Source: Scytonema sp. RU_4_4
GTDB lineage: Bacteria; Cyanobacteriota; Cyanobacteriia; Cyanobacteriales; Nostocaceae
Assembly (NCBI GenBank): GCA_012031965.1
Contig: JAAUSC010000015.1
Coordinates: 1-57,541, forward strand
Length of the DNA stretch: 57,541 bases
Direction of reading: 5' to 3'
Positions 27,455 to 36,801 of this stretch are shown in pieces. The notes below the pieces were generated by a model that had not been told where the DNA came from, did no database searches, and worked only from the letters and a program-made list of their open reading frames with translations. Made by a program: the position numbers and the translations under genes. Each line of letters begins with the position of its first letter. The stretch's first letter is position 1.

Positions 27455-28150
27455 TTATTCTTTCAAGTTCACCAGTTGCTTATCAGTTCGGCTTTTGACG
27501 ACTTTTGCAGGAACTCCTATAGCCACTGAGAATGGAGGAATATCTTTGGTCACAACTGCTCCTGCACCAATGACACTACCCTGACCGATAGTGACTCCGT
27601 CTAAGACTACGACACCATGTCCTAGCCAGCAGTCATCTTCTATCACAATTCCCTTGCAAGTAATACCTTGATATTTAATTGGCTCCATAGGGTCTGCAAA
27701 ATTATGATTATTTGCATATATTCCAGAATTTGCTGCAATGAGACACCGCTTACCAATTTTGATGTCTCCAGGTCCAGCAATACAAACACCAGGACCAATG
27801 AAAGTCTCTTGACCAATCTCTATGTATGAATCCTCCAAACACCCAATACTAACATTACGCTCAATGACCACTCCATCGTTCAAATATATTCTATTGTTTT
27901 GGTGCCCTTGTCCATCTATACGAGCACCTTTAAAAATAAATACCCCATTCCCGACTTCAATGCAAAAAGCATTCAGAAATTCAACACCCTCTTGAATATA
28001 AACTGCTTTACCTATACGGGCAAAAATAATACTGTAGACTATGTTACGCAGTTTTGGACCTAACAAAATTGTGGGTAGACCTCCCAGTAAACTAATGACT
28101 AAAAGTTCTTGGAAGCGCTGTAACTTGGATAAAAATTGCTCTCTATTCAT
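27455..28150 (-). CDS. hexapeptide-repeat acyltransferase
   Basis: 231 residues. An N-terminal ~40-residue hydrophobic/helical segment (LLVISLLGGLPTILLG) is followed by a left-handed beta-helix of hexapeptide repeats (roughly residues 60-210). The sugar O-acetyltransferase signature histidine region NNHNFADPMEPI and the trimer-closing VIGAGAVVTKDIPPFSVAIGVPAKVV are clear. It probably acetylates a surface sugar. The closest families are the WbbJ/maltose-acetyltransferase-like group, and the acceptor is unknown. Isolated gene. Confidence 0.85.
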   Translation of the reverse strand: MNREQFLSKLQRFQELLVISLLGGLPTILLGPKLRNIVYSIIFARIGKAVYIQEGVEFLNAFCIEVGNGVFIFKGARIDGQGHQNNRIYLNDGVVIERNVSIGCLEDSYIEIGQETFIGPGVCIAGPGDIKIGKRCLIAANSGIYANNHNFADPMEPIKYQGITCKGIVIEDDCWLGHGVVVLDGVTIGQGSVIGAGAVVTKDIPPFSVAIGVPAKVVKSRTDKQLVNLKE

Positions 28151-28948
28151 AAATACGTCATCCTAATGTAAGGGTTATTGACAAGAATTAAGTTTGTATG
28201 ATGATGCCAAACTTTCATTATTTTTCGTTTCTATTGATGCTGATATTTCTCATTCCATCAAGTGAATTTAGAGCCACGTCAAAAACTTCCCATAGTTTCC
28301 TAATGTTTCATTTGAGTTATAGGAAAACTCTTTAGTGCAGGTACTGTCAAATCCTCAAGTCAGATGTAGGATACATAGTTTTTTGCCTCTACACATTAAT
28401 TGTGTTTACTTGCAAGAAAAACTTGTAACGGTATTCATGTTAGACAGATACACAACTAGTCTTTTCTTTGGGCGAGTTCAAAAGCCTTGTCTTAAGTTTG
28501 TGGAAGTATAAACCATCAAACCGTCTAAACAAGCTAATGTTTTCTTTCTCAGAGAATATAAAAAAAGGATTTTTATACTATTCCTGATATAGTTATTTTC
28601 TTTGAAGTGACTTCCTGCTTTTGAAGTTATAATCTTGACTCAAGAGATCCAGTACAACCAACTGCTTCTTCAACACAACAACATTCTTTTCGGCTATTCC
28701 TATAGCAAGAGGATAAATTTTTCCTCAATTCACCTACATACAAATGCAATTGTTATTGAATTTCCCTTGATGTTTATATTCTGGTGCAACTAAATTAGGG
28801 GGGAGTGTCTCCAACTTCTGCCATTACGTTAAAATTGACCATTGGTGCAAACAAGTAAGCACTTCCCCGATTGCTATAACGGCTTTGCTGCAGCCAGTTT
28901 TTTGGTTGTGCTACTTTCATCATGTTGCACGCAGATGGTTTACCTACG

Positions 28949-28978
28949 AAACTAGATCACCTAAGCGTGATCTAGTTT
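28949..28978. repeat. perfect 12-bp inverted repeat
   Basis: AAACTAGATCAC (28949-28960), loop CTAAGC, GTGATCTAGTTT (28967-28978). Terminator-like in shape, but there is no gene immediately upstream on plus, so it may end an unannotated RNA or be a repeat. Confidence 0.7.
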
Positions 28979-29038
28979 CTCATCCATTATATCATATGGT
29001 ATGCTCAATGGCATCAGACGACAGACGTATATTAGAAC

Positions 29039-29114
29039 AGTACACAGTACACAGTACACAGTGATCAAGGTTTCGGATAACTGATAACTGATAACTGGTA
29101 ACTGATAACTGCTT
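29039..29114. repeat. composite heptamer arrays (AGTACAC)x3 + (ATAACTG)n
   Basis: AGTACAC x3 at 29039-29059, then ATAACTG x3 at 29077-29097 and a degenerate continuation to ~29114. Same order and units as 19571-19624. Confidence 0.85.
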
Positions 29115-29194
29115 GATTGTAAACTCAAGGCTTAACCAAACTTTCACTCAGATGGCTTAACCTGATAAACGTGTGTTTATCTGAGCAAACATTT

Positions 29195-30871
29195 ATGACA
29201 TCACCACCCCAGTTGCTGACCGATCCGTTTCTGCAACTACCGACAGAAACTTCAGTGCGAGTCGTGTGGTTTACCGAGTTTGCTGGTTATGGACATGTAG
29301 TCACCTACGGTGATAATTTAGCGCAAACTGCTATTGCCACAACTACCCAACTCAAACGCATACGTGAAGACCAGAATTCATGGGTAGGAAACCAAACCCA
29401 AGACAGACAAGTTTATCAACATCCTGTCCAGCGTGATATTTGGCGACACGAAGCCCAAATCACTGGCTTGACTCTCGACACGCAGGTTTCGTACCGTGTC
29501 ACGAGTGTGAGGGAAGATAGCGAAAGCGTCACTAGCAATGTGTTCACTCTTGCACCCAAGCCTAGTCCTGGTAAGCCATTAAAAATTTTACTGACCTCTG
29601 ACCATCAAATCAAGCCGATGGTTGCAGCAAATCTGCAAAAGGTAGTCGAGACAGTTGGACGAGTTGATGCGGTGTGGTTCGCTGGTGATTTGGTCAATAT
29701 TCCTGATCGCGCTTCAGAATGGTTTGATGATAATCGTGGCGGTGCTTTCTTTCCCTGTTTACAAGGTCGTGCTAACTATGAAGTGAACAACAATGGGGTC
29801 AAGACAATCTATACAGGCGGCGAAATCATTCAACATGCGCCGATGTTTACTTGCATTGGCAACCATGAGATTATGGGACGTCATGGTCATGAAAGTATAA
29901 ATGATGAATTTGATGCTACGATTCCTCGTACAGTTGCTCTTAAGTTATATGGACAGGAATCTTTAAAAGATAATTCTTTTAATACTGATACCTATGAAGA
30001 GGTTTTCACCTTACCACAAAGTCCAGAAGGTGGAAAAACTTACTACGCAGTCAGCTTTGGTGACGTGCGGTTAGTTGTCCTGTACGCGACAAATATGTGG
30101 CGGACTTCTAACTTGGATGCAGAAGCTAGAGGTAGATACCGAGAACGGGAAAAAGATTTGGACACCCCTGAGAATTGGGGTTACGGACAACATATTTACG
30201 AACCAATTGCTAAAGGCAGTACGCAGTACAATTGGCTGGTGCAGGAACTCAACAGTCTTGAATTTCAGCAAGCAAAGTACAAGGTGGTCATGTTGCATCA
30301 TCCGCCTCATACATTAGGTGGTAACATCGTTCCAGCATATACCGACCCAGTACAGATTATTGAACGCTATGCGAATGGCGATATCAAGGCAGTTCGTTAC
30401 GAGTACCCCAAAGATGCAGATTACCTCATCCGTGATGTTGTGCCTTTACTTGAGGTTGCTGGTGTGCAGTTAGTCTTTTATGGGCATTCCCATTTGTGGA
30501 ACCGGTTTCGTAGTCAGTCGGGAATGCACTTTTTAGAAACATCTAATGTTGGTAATTCTTATGGTGCTGCTTGGGGTGACAATAAGCGAGAAGTCCCTGT
30601 TGACTATAAAGAGGATTACGCTGAACTTGGTGACCCTTATGGTTTAGAACCTGTGGTGCCGACAATTATCCCATTATTGGGCGAGGATGGTAAACCAATG
30701 CCCTACATTGCAAGTAATGATATCACGGTTTTTAGTATCTTTGACACAAGTACGGGTACGGTTAGCAGCTATCGTTTTAATATACGTAAGCCCGATTCGG
30801 AAGTCATCAAGTTTGATGAGTTTGAGTTAAAACAAGAAGATGTTGTATGCTTACAACACAGATTGTATTAG
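29195..30871 (+). CDS. calcineurin-like metallophosphoesterase with N-terminal Fn3-like domain
   Basis: 558 residues. The first ~115 residues form a fibronectin-III/purple-acid-phosphatase N-type domain (VRVVWFTEF, ITGLTLDTQVSYRV). The rest is a binuclear-metal phosphoesterase with LLTSDHQIKP, WFAGDLVN, CIGNHEIMG, VVMLHHPPH and VFYGHSHLW. The first motif (SDH) is slightly atypical. No signal peptide is visible, so it is probably cytosolic. Substrate unknown. Start: ATG 29195; an in-frame GTG at 29171 is less likely. Single gene. Confidence 0.88.
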   Translation: MTSPPQLLTDPFLQLPTETSVRVVWFTEFAGYGHVVTYGDNLAQTAIATTTQLKRIREDQNSWVGNQTQDRQVYQHPVQRDIWRHEAQITGLTLDTQVSYRVTSVREDSESVTSNVFTLAPKPSPGKPLKILLTSDHQIKPMVAANLQKVVETVGRVDAVWFAGDLVNIPDRASEWFDDNRGGAFFPCLQGRANYEVNNNGVKTIYTGGEIIQHAPMFTCIGNHEIMGRHGHESINDEFDATIPRTVALKLYGQESLKDNSFNTDTYEEVFTLPQSPEGGKTYYAVSFGDVRLVVLYATNMWRTSNLDAEARGRYREREKDLDTPENWGYGQHIYEPIAKGSTQYNWLVQELNSLEFQQAKYKVVMLHHPPHTLGGNIVPAYTDPVQIIERYANGDIKAVRYEYPKDADYLIRDVVPLLEVAGVQLVFYGHSHLWNRFRSQSGMHFLETSNVGNSYGAAWGDNKREVPVDYKEDYAELGDPYGLEPVVPTIIPLLGEDGKPMPYIASNDITVFSIFDTSTGTVSSYRFNIRKPDSEVIKFDEFELKQEDVVCLQHRLY

Positions 30872-30919
30872 GCAAAAGTCCTTTGCGAGACTAACTTCTT
30901 GTGTCATCGACCACAGGGC

Positions 30920-31010
30920 GATCAGCACTTTGTTCTACAGAAAAATCATTTTCAGGCGATCGCCCTATACGCCAGAGGAGCTATCTACCCAAATGGCGAT
31001 CGCCCTATAA
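30920..31010. repeat. HIP1-rich spacer
   Basis: GGCGATCGCCCTATA occurs twice (near 30954 and 30995), with one related GGCGATCAGC upstream. Typical HIP1-type sequence between the phosphoesterase and DUF72 genes. Confidence 0.6.
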
Positions 31011-31059
31011 GTCAGTCTCGATAAAAAATAGTTTATTCGCTGAGGCGGTTTGATAACTT

Positions 31060-31914
31060 GTGAACTTTTTTATTGGTTGCGCTGTTTGGGCATATAAGGG
31101 TTGGATAGGCGAATTTTACCCTCAAAGGACTCGCCATACTAATTTTTTGCACCTCTACAGCCGACGTTTCACCACTGTTGAAGGTAACACCACCTTCTAC
31201 GCCATGCCTAATCAGGAGACTGTCACTCGTTGGGCGACACAGACACCCCAAGGTTTTGAATTTTGTCTAAAATTACCGCGAGATGTCACCCACAAGGGAC
31301 GACTACAACCTCATATTCCTGATGCTTTGAAGTTTTTGGAGGGGATGCGTCCTTTGGGTGAACGTCTTGGACCTGTTTTTGCTCAGTTACCCCCGGCTTA
31401 TGCACCTACACTGATTGATGACCTGGGCGTGTTTCTTGAAGCTTTGCAGCAAACAGGCGTTCGTTTGGCGCTAGAAGTTCGACATCAAGACTGGTTTGCT
31501 GAACCATTCGCTGGTGAATTGACAGCACTTTTAAAAAGGCTTGGTGTTGGAAGAGTACTGCTAGACTCGCGTCCTATCTACACCGGAGATGATGAGCCGC
31601 AAATACAATCTGAACGTCGCAAACCTAAAGTCCCTGTGCAATTTAGCGTGACAGCGCCTTTTAGTCTGATTCGGTTTATTTCCCATCCCAACTTATCAGT
31701 GAATCAGCCTTTTATGGAAGAGTGGGTGACTCAGATTAAGCAATGGTTGCAGCAGGAAACGCAGATTTATTTTTTTGTTCATTGTCCTGTGGAAGATTAC
31801 TCACCAAGGAATGCACGTTACTTTCAAAAGTTATTGGAACAGAGTGATGCAGCAGTTCCTCCTCTTCCTTGGAATATCCTTGACAATCCCCCGAATCAAC
31901 TCAATTTGTGGTGA
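31060..31914 (+). CDS. DUF72 domain protein
   Basis: A TIM-barrel-like protein of 284 residues. Family features are visible: IGCAVWAYKGWIGEFYP at the start, FTTVEGNTTFYAMP, GFEFCLKLPRDVTHKGRL and the closing YFFVHCPVEDYSPRNA. Function is unknown for the family. Start codon is GTG (31060), preceded by a weak GAGGCGG. The toxin-antitoxin genes follow after the next hypothetical. Confidence 0.9.
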   Translation: MNFFIGCAVWAYKGWIGEFYPQRTRHTNFLHLYSRRFTTVEGNTTFYAMPNQETVTRWATQTPQGFEFCLKLPRDVTHKGRLQPHIPDALKFLEGMRPLGERLGPVFAQLPPAYAPTLIDDLGVFLEALQQTGVRLALEVRHQDWFAEPFAGELTALLKRLGVGRVLLDSRPIYTGDDEPQIQSERRKPKVPVQFSVTAPFSLIRFISHPNLSVNQPFMEEWVTQIKQWLQQETQIYFFVHCPVEDYSPRNARYFQKLLEQSDAAVPPLPWNILDNPPNQLNLW

Positions 31915-31957
31915 ACGTACTGTGGTAATTTAAGTAGAAGAGCCAAAGGAGGATTAG

Positions 31958-32392
31958 ATGAGCCGTCTTCTTTATGAGAATTCCATTTCATATAAAGGTT
32001 ATCTCATCATTCCATTTGTCTTTGCTACAATTGATAATCACGATATTTATTCGTATAAATTATTATCAGAAATTGCTCATAAAAATCAATTTCACAAAGT
32101 AGAAAATCCAGCCAAAATCTTTGGCGGTAGTCTAGAGAATCTTATTGAGATTGCCAAAGAACATATTGATCAACATTCAGATTTTGTTAGTCATCGCGAT
32201 ATTTTTAAATTTCGCTATGTTTACCGCAACAACTTAATTATTGTCTTTCGAGAAGCTGGTAAATATTTTTATGACCATTATTCCCCAGACTCACTGAATA
32301 ATATTGCTGCACCAAAGTTATTTTCATCGGAATATGAATGCTTGAGATGGATTAAACAAGGTATGGATGGATTGCATACGCGGCAAAACTAA
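31958..32392 (+). CDS. hypothetical protein, unknown function
   Basis: 144 residues, soluble, rich in Tyr, Phe, His and Asn, with no membrane segment or recognised motif. It starts with ATG after a strong AAAGGAGG ribosome site. It lies 43 bp after the DUF72 gene and 54 bp before the antitoxin gene, so it could be cotranscribed with the toxin-antitoxin pair. I do not recognise the family. Confidence 0.6.
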   Translation: MSRLLYENSISYKGYLIIPFVFATIDNHDIYSYKLLSEIAHKNQFHKVENPAKIFGGSLENLIEIAKEHIDQHSDFVSHRDIFKFRYVYRNNLIIVFREAGKYFYDHYSPDSLNNIAAPKLFSSEYECLRWIKQGMDGLHTRQN

Positions 32393-32445
32393 ATAGTTTA
32401 GTATTGAATTATATAGAATATCCAACAAAGAAAGGTGGATAACAA

Positions 32446-32703
32446 ATGAAAGCGATTGAACTTACTGGCAAGATTGACTCTCATGGTAATCTAGTTCTGG
32501 ATGAACCGATTCAGGGAACAACTTATCCTCATCAGGTTCGGGTGATTGTGTTGGTTCCAGAACAGGAAGAAGCAGAAGAGATTGACCCCAATGATACACC
32601 CACTGAGGAAGTTAAAGCCAGCTTGAGAAGAGCCTTGGAGCAAGCAAAAATGGGTCAACGTTTACCATTATCTCAAATGTGGGATGGAATTGATGCCGAA
32701 TGA
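32446..32703 (+). CDS. type II antitoxin (RelN-like)
   Basis: 85 residues. The N-terminus (MKAIELTGKIDSHGNL) resembles the DNA-binding/dimer arm of small cyanobacterial antitoxins. The middle is acidic (EEAEEIDPND) and the C-terminus (RRALEQAKMGQRLPLSQMWDG) is the toxin-wrapping tail typical of RelN-type proteins. It precedes and overlaps the toxin gene by ~11 bp, the usual order for type II pairs. ATG after AGGTGG. Confidence 0.82.
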   Translation: MKAIELTGKIDSHGNLVLDEPIQGTTYPHQVRVIVLVPEQEEAEEIDPNDTPTEEVKASLRRALEQAKMGQRLPLSQMWDGIDAE

Positions 32704-33058
32704 ACAGGCATCGGTATTAATCGATTTAACTCCTGAATATAAACACAACTTACGCGACCTTTCTAAGAAATTTCGCAATATTCGATCTGATGTTCAACCG
32801 ATTATTGAGCAATTACAAAAAGGAAATATTTTAGGAGATAGAATCGGAGATCTTGGTGAGGAGTATGTTGTTTACAAGATGAGGATTCGCAACAGTAACA
32901 TTCAAAAAGGTAAGAGTGCTGGATACAGATTGATTTATCAAGTGGAATCACCTACAACTATTTTGCTACTAACAATTTATTCTAAGTCTGACCGAGAAGA
33001 TATCTCTGCAAAAGAAATCCGAAATATTGTGGCTGATTGTTATGATGAGGAAGGTTAA
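32693..33058 (+). CDS. RelE-family toxin (mRNA interferase type)
   Basis: 121 residues. RelE/ParE-fold features of the cyanobacterial RelN-RelE systems are visible: RNIRSDVQPIIEQL, VVYKMRIRNSNIQKGKSAGYRLIYQ (read in two parts) and LLTIYSKSDREDISAKEIRNI. Such toxins cleave ribosome-bound mRNA under stress. Start: ATG 32693, overlapping the antitoxin stop; ATG 32684 in the same frame is an alternative. The reading frame is intact, so the pair may be functional. Confidence 0.85.
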   Translation: MPNEQASVLIDLTPEYKHNLRDLSKKFRNIRSDVQPIIEQLQKGNILGDRIGDLGEEYVVYKMRIRNSNIQKGKSAGYRLIYQVESPTTILLLTIYSKSDREDISAKEIRNIVADCYDEEG

Positions 33059-33877
33059 AAAAACTGCCAGAAGATTCTCTCTTAACAGATGCGCTCGCTT
33101 CTGTGTTGGTTTTGGCACCAATGGCGATCGCTTTGATTTTCAACTTTGAACTTATCAAATTTCTTAAATTTCTTGAATTTGAATTGTTAATACCAATTCT
33201 CCATGATAGCTTGCGTGGCGCAGCCATAGATGCACTTAATATTTATTAAACGATTAGCAACAAGACGCCTTCGCGTAGCGTGCGCCTGCTGCGCATAGCA
33301 CGCGCCCGAGTGAAAGAGTAAGTATTAAGTGCAAGTTTACTCCAGAATTGGTATAAGGAGATTCCTTCTTCCTTTTTTTGTTCTTTTACTTGAGTTTCTG
33401 CTTGAAGAAGAATCATTCGTCAGAATGGACTGCGTCCCGCTCCGCTAACAGGAGTCAGAATCACTTTAGTTGGGGATTGGGACCCCAACCAATTGTAGAC
33501 AACGCCAGAACAAGCGTGAGGGAAACCCTCATCAAGTACTGGCTCCCGTATAGACGGTGGAGATTTAAATCCCTTTACTCATCCGCCACGAGCTACAAAT
33601 TCATGCGCTCATTCTGGCTTCTGACTCCTGAGTTCTGTTGTTAACAGAGGACTCCTCGTCCGGAATTGACAAGAGCGCAAGTGTTGATAAATTAAAGAAG
33701 CGCGTAAGGAGAAAAAGCGATGACTGTATTGTTAGCCGTCAAGGTTACCTTAACTACCCCAACTCATCGAACACAAGGCGCAGAGATTTTCGTTCAGTCC
33801 TTTGTATTACAGGAATGAAGCTCAAAAGTCCTCTGTGTACCTTGTGCAAAACAAGTAGCACACATTGAGGAAATTAA
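33059..33877. other. 820-bp region of repeats and decayed sequence
   Basis: No convincing gene. It contains an open 63-codon frame without a clear start right after the toxin gene (33058-33249), GC-rich dispersed-repeat material (GCGTAGCGTGCGCCTGCTGCGC near 33275, read in shorter pieces), and a GTTGGGG/CCCCAAC hairpin (33469-33489). Confidence 0.5.
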
Positions 33878-34963
33878 ATGAATTTAGATTGTTTAGGCTG
33901 GAGCAATTTTTTTGCTGACAGCTTTGAACCCTATCGCCAAGAAGGATTTACTGTTGGTAGGGTAGCCATTGAACATAGAAAGACATACATCGTTTACAGC
34001 AAACACGGAGAACTGTCAGCAGAAGTGACAGGTAAGCTGCGGTATCGTGCTTCCCAAACCAAAGATTTTCCCGCAGTCGGGGATTGGGTTGTTATCCGTG
34101 CAAGAGATTCCGAAAAGCAAGCAACTATCCACGAGATTTTGCCTAGGAAAAGCAAATTTTCCCGTAAAATAGCAGGCGCGAAAACAGAAGAACAAATCGT
34201 TGCAACTAACGTTGATACTGTCTTCTTAGTCTCTGCATTAGATGGAGATTTCAACCTTAGAAGAATCGAGCGCTATCTCATTTTGGCTTGGGATAGTGGT
34301 GCAACTCCGGTGATCGTCTTGAATAAGGCAGACTTGTGTGACAATGTTGAACGGTGTTTGGCTCAAGTAGAGGCGATTGCCTACGGCAGAGCTACGCTTA
34401 ACGCCCTCGGCATACCCATCGTAGTCTTAAGTGCTACCAACCATCAAGGATTCAATGCCTTAAAGCCACACCTCCAACCTGGACAAACGGTTGCTTTACT
34501 TGGTTCGTCTGGCGTTGGCAAATCTACCATCACCAATCAACTCATCGGAACAGCCGTTCAAACTGTTCAACCAGTACGACAGGGTGACGACCGAGGTAAA
34601 CACACAACGACTCATCGAGAGTTAATTGTACTACCAACGGGCGGCTTAATTATGGATACCCCAGGAATGAGGGAAATCCAAATTTGGGCGGGTGACGAAG
34701 GTTTGCAAGAAACGTTTGCAGATATCGAAACACTAGCACAGCAGTGTTACTTTCGTAATTGCCAGCACAATTACGAACCAGGTTGCGCGGTACAGCAGGC
34801 GTTGGATGAAGAGAAACTCGACTACCAAAGGTTTCAAAACTACCAAAAGCTGCAGAAGGAACTCAACTACCTCGTCCGCAAACAAGACGAAAAACTCAAT
34901 TTAGCTGAGAAAGAAAAATGGAAGAAAATTCATAAAGCCATGCGAAATCACAAGAAGCGATAG
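33878..34963 (+). CDS. rsgA: small ribosomal subunit biogenesis GTPase RsgA
   Basis: Circularly permuted GTPase that matures the 30S subunit. 361 residues: N-terminal OB-fold, then G4 NKADL near 145, G1 [11 protein letters not shown] near 208, G3 DTPGMRE near 260, and the C-terminal zinc knuckle ([14 protein letters not shown]). An 8-residue in-frame insert YGRATLNA (bases 34382-34405) interrupts a conserved segment. Without it the sequence reads [14 protein letters not shown], the normal family form. The insert matches a dispersed repeat found at 47783-47841. Terminator at 34978-35002. Function otherwise appears intact. Confidence 0.95.
   Translation: MNLDCLGWSNFFADSFEPYRQEGFTVGRVAIEHRKTYIVYSKHGELSAEVTGKLRYRASQTKDFPAVGDWVVIRARDSEKQATIHEILPRKSKFSRKIAGAKTEEQIVATNVDTVFLVSALDGDFNLRRIERYLILAWDSGATPVIVLNKADLCDNVERCLAQVEAIAYGRATLNALGIPIVVLSATNHQGFNALKPHLQPGQTVALLGSSGVGKSTITNQLIGTAVQTVQPVRQGDDRGKHTTTHRELIVLPTGGLIMDTPGMREIQIWAGDEGLQETFADIETLAQQCYFRNCQHNYEPGCAVQQALDEEKLDYQRFQNYQKLQKELNYLVRKQDEKLNLAEKEKWKKIHKAMRNHKKR
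34371..34405 (+). repeat. dispersed repeat copy inserted in rsgA
   Basis: AGGCGATTGCCTACGGCAGA GCTA (34371-34394, 24 bp) is identical to 47783-47806, and CGCTTAACGCC (34395-34405) matches 47831-47841. In rsgA the two parts are adjacent; the other copy has a 24-bp internal segment between them. Confidence 0.88.
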
Positions 34964-34977
34964 ATAGAACCACAAGG

Positions 34978-35008
34978 ACCCAGTTTCTCAAACAAACTGG
35001 GTTTCTTA
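34978..35008 (+). terminator. rho-independent terminator of rsgA
   Basis: ACCCAGTTT-CTCAAAC-AAACTGGGT stem-loop (34978-35002) followed by TTCTTAATTT. Confidence 0.88.
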
Positions 35009-35010
35009 AT

Positions 35011-36522
35011 TTACGGTAACCAGAATTCAGGCAAAATAGATTTGCCAATTTGACGCGCAGTCTTGTTAACATTTCTTGCCAATTGAATGTGTGCCTCATC
35101 TACTTCCACAGGTATAATCTTGGCTGGCGTACCCTCTCCAAAATAGGAAATCACTAAATTTGCTGCTTCTAAACCTGTAACGTAAGCCTTTTCTTGTGAC
35201 CAGGAACCATGACGGTTTACAATCCAATCACCACTCATAAAAACATTTTTAAAACTCGTTAATGCTGGTAACATATAACGATAGCTACCAGGTGCAAAAT
35301 GAGAGACTGCCTGTGGTAGACGAATCACGCTGCTATCAACAACTTTGGCTTTGCTAAATTCCGGCACACAATTTGCTAAATAACGCTGAACTATTGGAAC
35401 AATTTCCTCATTTTCTAAGGCAATCAACTGATTAGCATGATAAAAATCAGCTTCAACAACTGTGCCAGGTTCGTTACGGTACTCGTCATGCAATGCATTC
35501 AAATCAAAAAATGTCCAACCCGTTGCTGCATCAAATCCAAAGCAAGCATTAGAAGGACGAGGAATATGAATCTTACGGTCAAACCATAGCCGAGTTGCTA
35601 AAACATCAATTGCTCCTAGATTGTTGACATTGCGAAAATCATCACGCTTTTGCAAGCTGGGACTACTTGATAAAATCTTTTTCATCCCAGTGATACCAAC
35701 AGCAAAAATGACTGCATCAGCATCAAAGACTTCATCATTGCAAACAACTCCTGTGACTTGATTCTTGTCATCAACAATTAAGTCACTAACTCGATGATTG
35801 GCTAAGACCTTTGCCCCAGATTTTTCAATACGTTCTACCCAAGGGCGAAAGATTTTTTCTCCTACAGTTCCCCGGCACCAAACTACATCAAAATCCGGTT
35901 GATGCGCCAAGATAAAATAGTAAAGCATTCCTATCGTTGCTGCTGCCGAACATTGTTCTCCTGGAGCAAACAAGCCCACCAATAACATTGGTTCAAAAGA
36001 TTCGCGGTAGAGTCGTGCAGAAACGCCAAAATCTTTAAACAATTCACGAGCAGTCACAAAATCATAACGCCGCCAAGCTTCATCGGAATTATCAAAATCA
36101 ATAATGGCGTAAAGTAAAGGCAAGGCGCTGAGGCGGTCAATCAGTGGTAAACGTTTAAACTGTGTATAAAGGAAAGTTCCTAAAGGTGTGGGGAGTTGTG
36201 GTAACTCCTGAAAAATGGGTGACTCAACTTCTAACCCTGCTGGAGAATATTGGGATGAACGAGTCCAAGTTGTAAAGGGATTAATTCCTAGTTCATTAAT
36301 CAGAGAAAAGATATTTCTGTAGGGATACCAGAAACCATGAATACCCGCTTCTACAGAACGTCCTGCGGCTGTTTTCCAACCTGCAACCAATCCACCAGGA
36401 TAAGAACCTGCTTCTAGTAGTGTCACGTGGTACCCTTGTTTTGCTAGGTGGTCAGTTGCTCCTAAACCTGCCCAACCAGCACCAACAACGACCACTCGCT
36501 TACCTTGTGACACCTGTGACAT
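35011..36522 (-). CDS. FAD-dependent oxidoreductase (carotenoid desaturase/amine oxidase-like)
   Basis: 503 residues. An N-terminal FAD-binding Rossmann fold (VVVVGAGWAGLGATDHLAKQ, Glu at the end of the second strand, LLEAGSYPGG) and a C-terminal flavin-contact segment (FMSGDWIVNRHGSWSQEKAY) fit the phytoene/zeta-carotene-desaturase superfamily. The exact substrate cannot be assigned; phytoene desaturase itself looks different. Start: ATG 36522 with GGAGG five bases upstream; the frame is open 18 codons further but that extension lacks a ribosome site. Convergent with rsgA. Confidence 0.85.
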   Translation of the reverse strand: MSQVSQGKRVVVVGAGWAGLGATDHLAKQGYHVTLLEAGSYPGGLVAGWKTAAGRSVEAGIHGFWYPYRNIFSLINELGINPFTTWTRSSQYSPAGLEVESPIFQELPQLPTPLGTFLYTQFKRLPLIDRLSALPLLYAIIDFDNSDEAWRRYDFVTARELFKDFGVSARLYRESFEPMLLVGLFAPGEQCSAAATIGMLYYFILAHQPDFDVVWCRGTVGEKIFRPWVERIEKSGAKVLANHRVSDLIVDDKNQVTGVVCNDEVFDADAVIFAVGITGMKKILSSSPSLQKRDDFRNVNNLGAIDVLATRLWFDRKIHIPRPSNACFGFDAATGWTFFDLNALHDEYRNEPGTVVEADFYHANQLIALENEEIVPIVQRYLANCVPEFSKAKVVDSSVIRLPQAVSHFAPGSYRYMLPALTSFKNVFMSGDWIVNRHGSWSQEKAYVTGLEAANLVISYFGEGTPAKIIPVEVDEAHIQLARNVNKTARQIGKSILPEFWLP

Positions 36523-36801
36523 ATAAGCCTCCGATTTTTGTCCCACCATCAAATTTAAAACATTTGATGCAAACACACTATTTAACCATAAAGTTACTCA
36601 GAGATAAAAAAAAATGTGTTCTGGCGTAGGAGTTTTGTAGAGGCTAGGGTAGTAAGGAGTACATAGGAGAATCATGCACCTACACTCCCATACTTCCATA
36701 TCCAGCTAGCTGATGCAAATTTATTAGATGAGGACTTGAAGTTTACATAGACTTCGGAGTACAACCAAGAACATATGAATTGCTAAAAGAGGAATAATCT
36801 A

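Larger units (their letters stand above)
28151..29194. other. 1-kb gene-free region
   Basis: No gene is recognisable. Holds a perfect 12-bp inverted repeat (28949-28978) and composite heptamer arrays (29039-29114) just before the metallophosphoesterase gene. Confidence 0.5.

Noticed and set aside
33058-33249. 63-codon frame after the RelE toxin as a third gene
   Set aside because: No start near its beginning; its later part runs into dispersed-repeat sequence.
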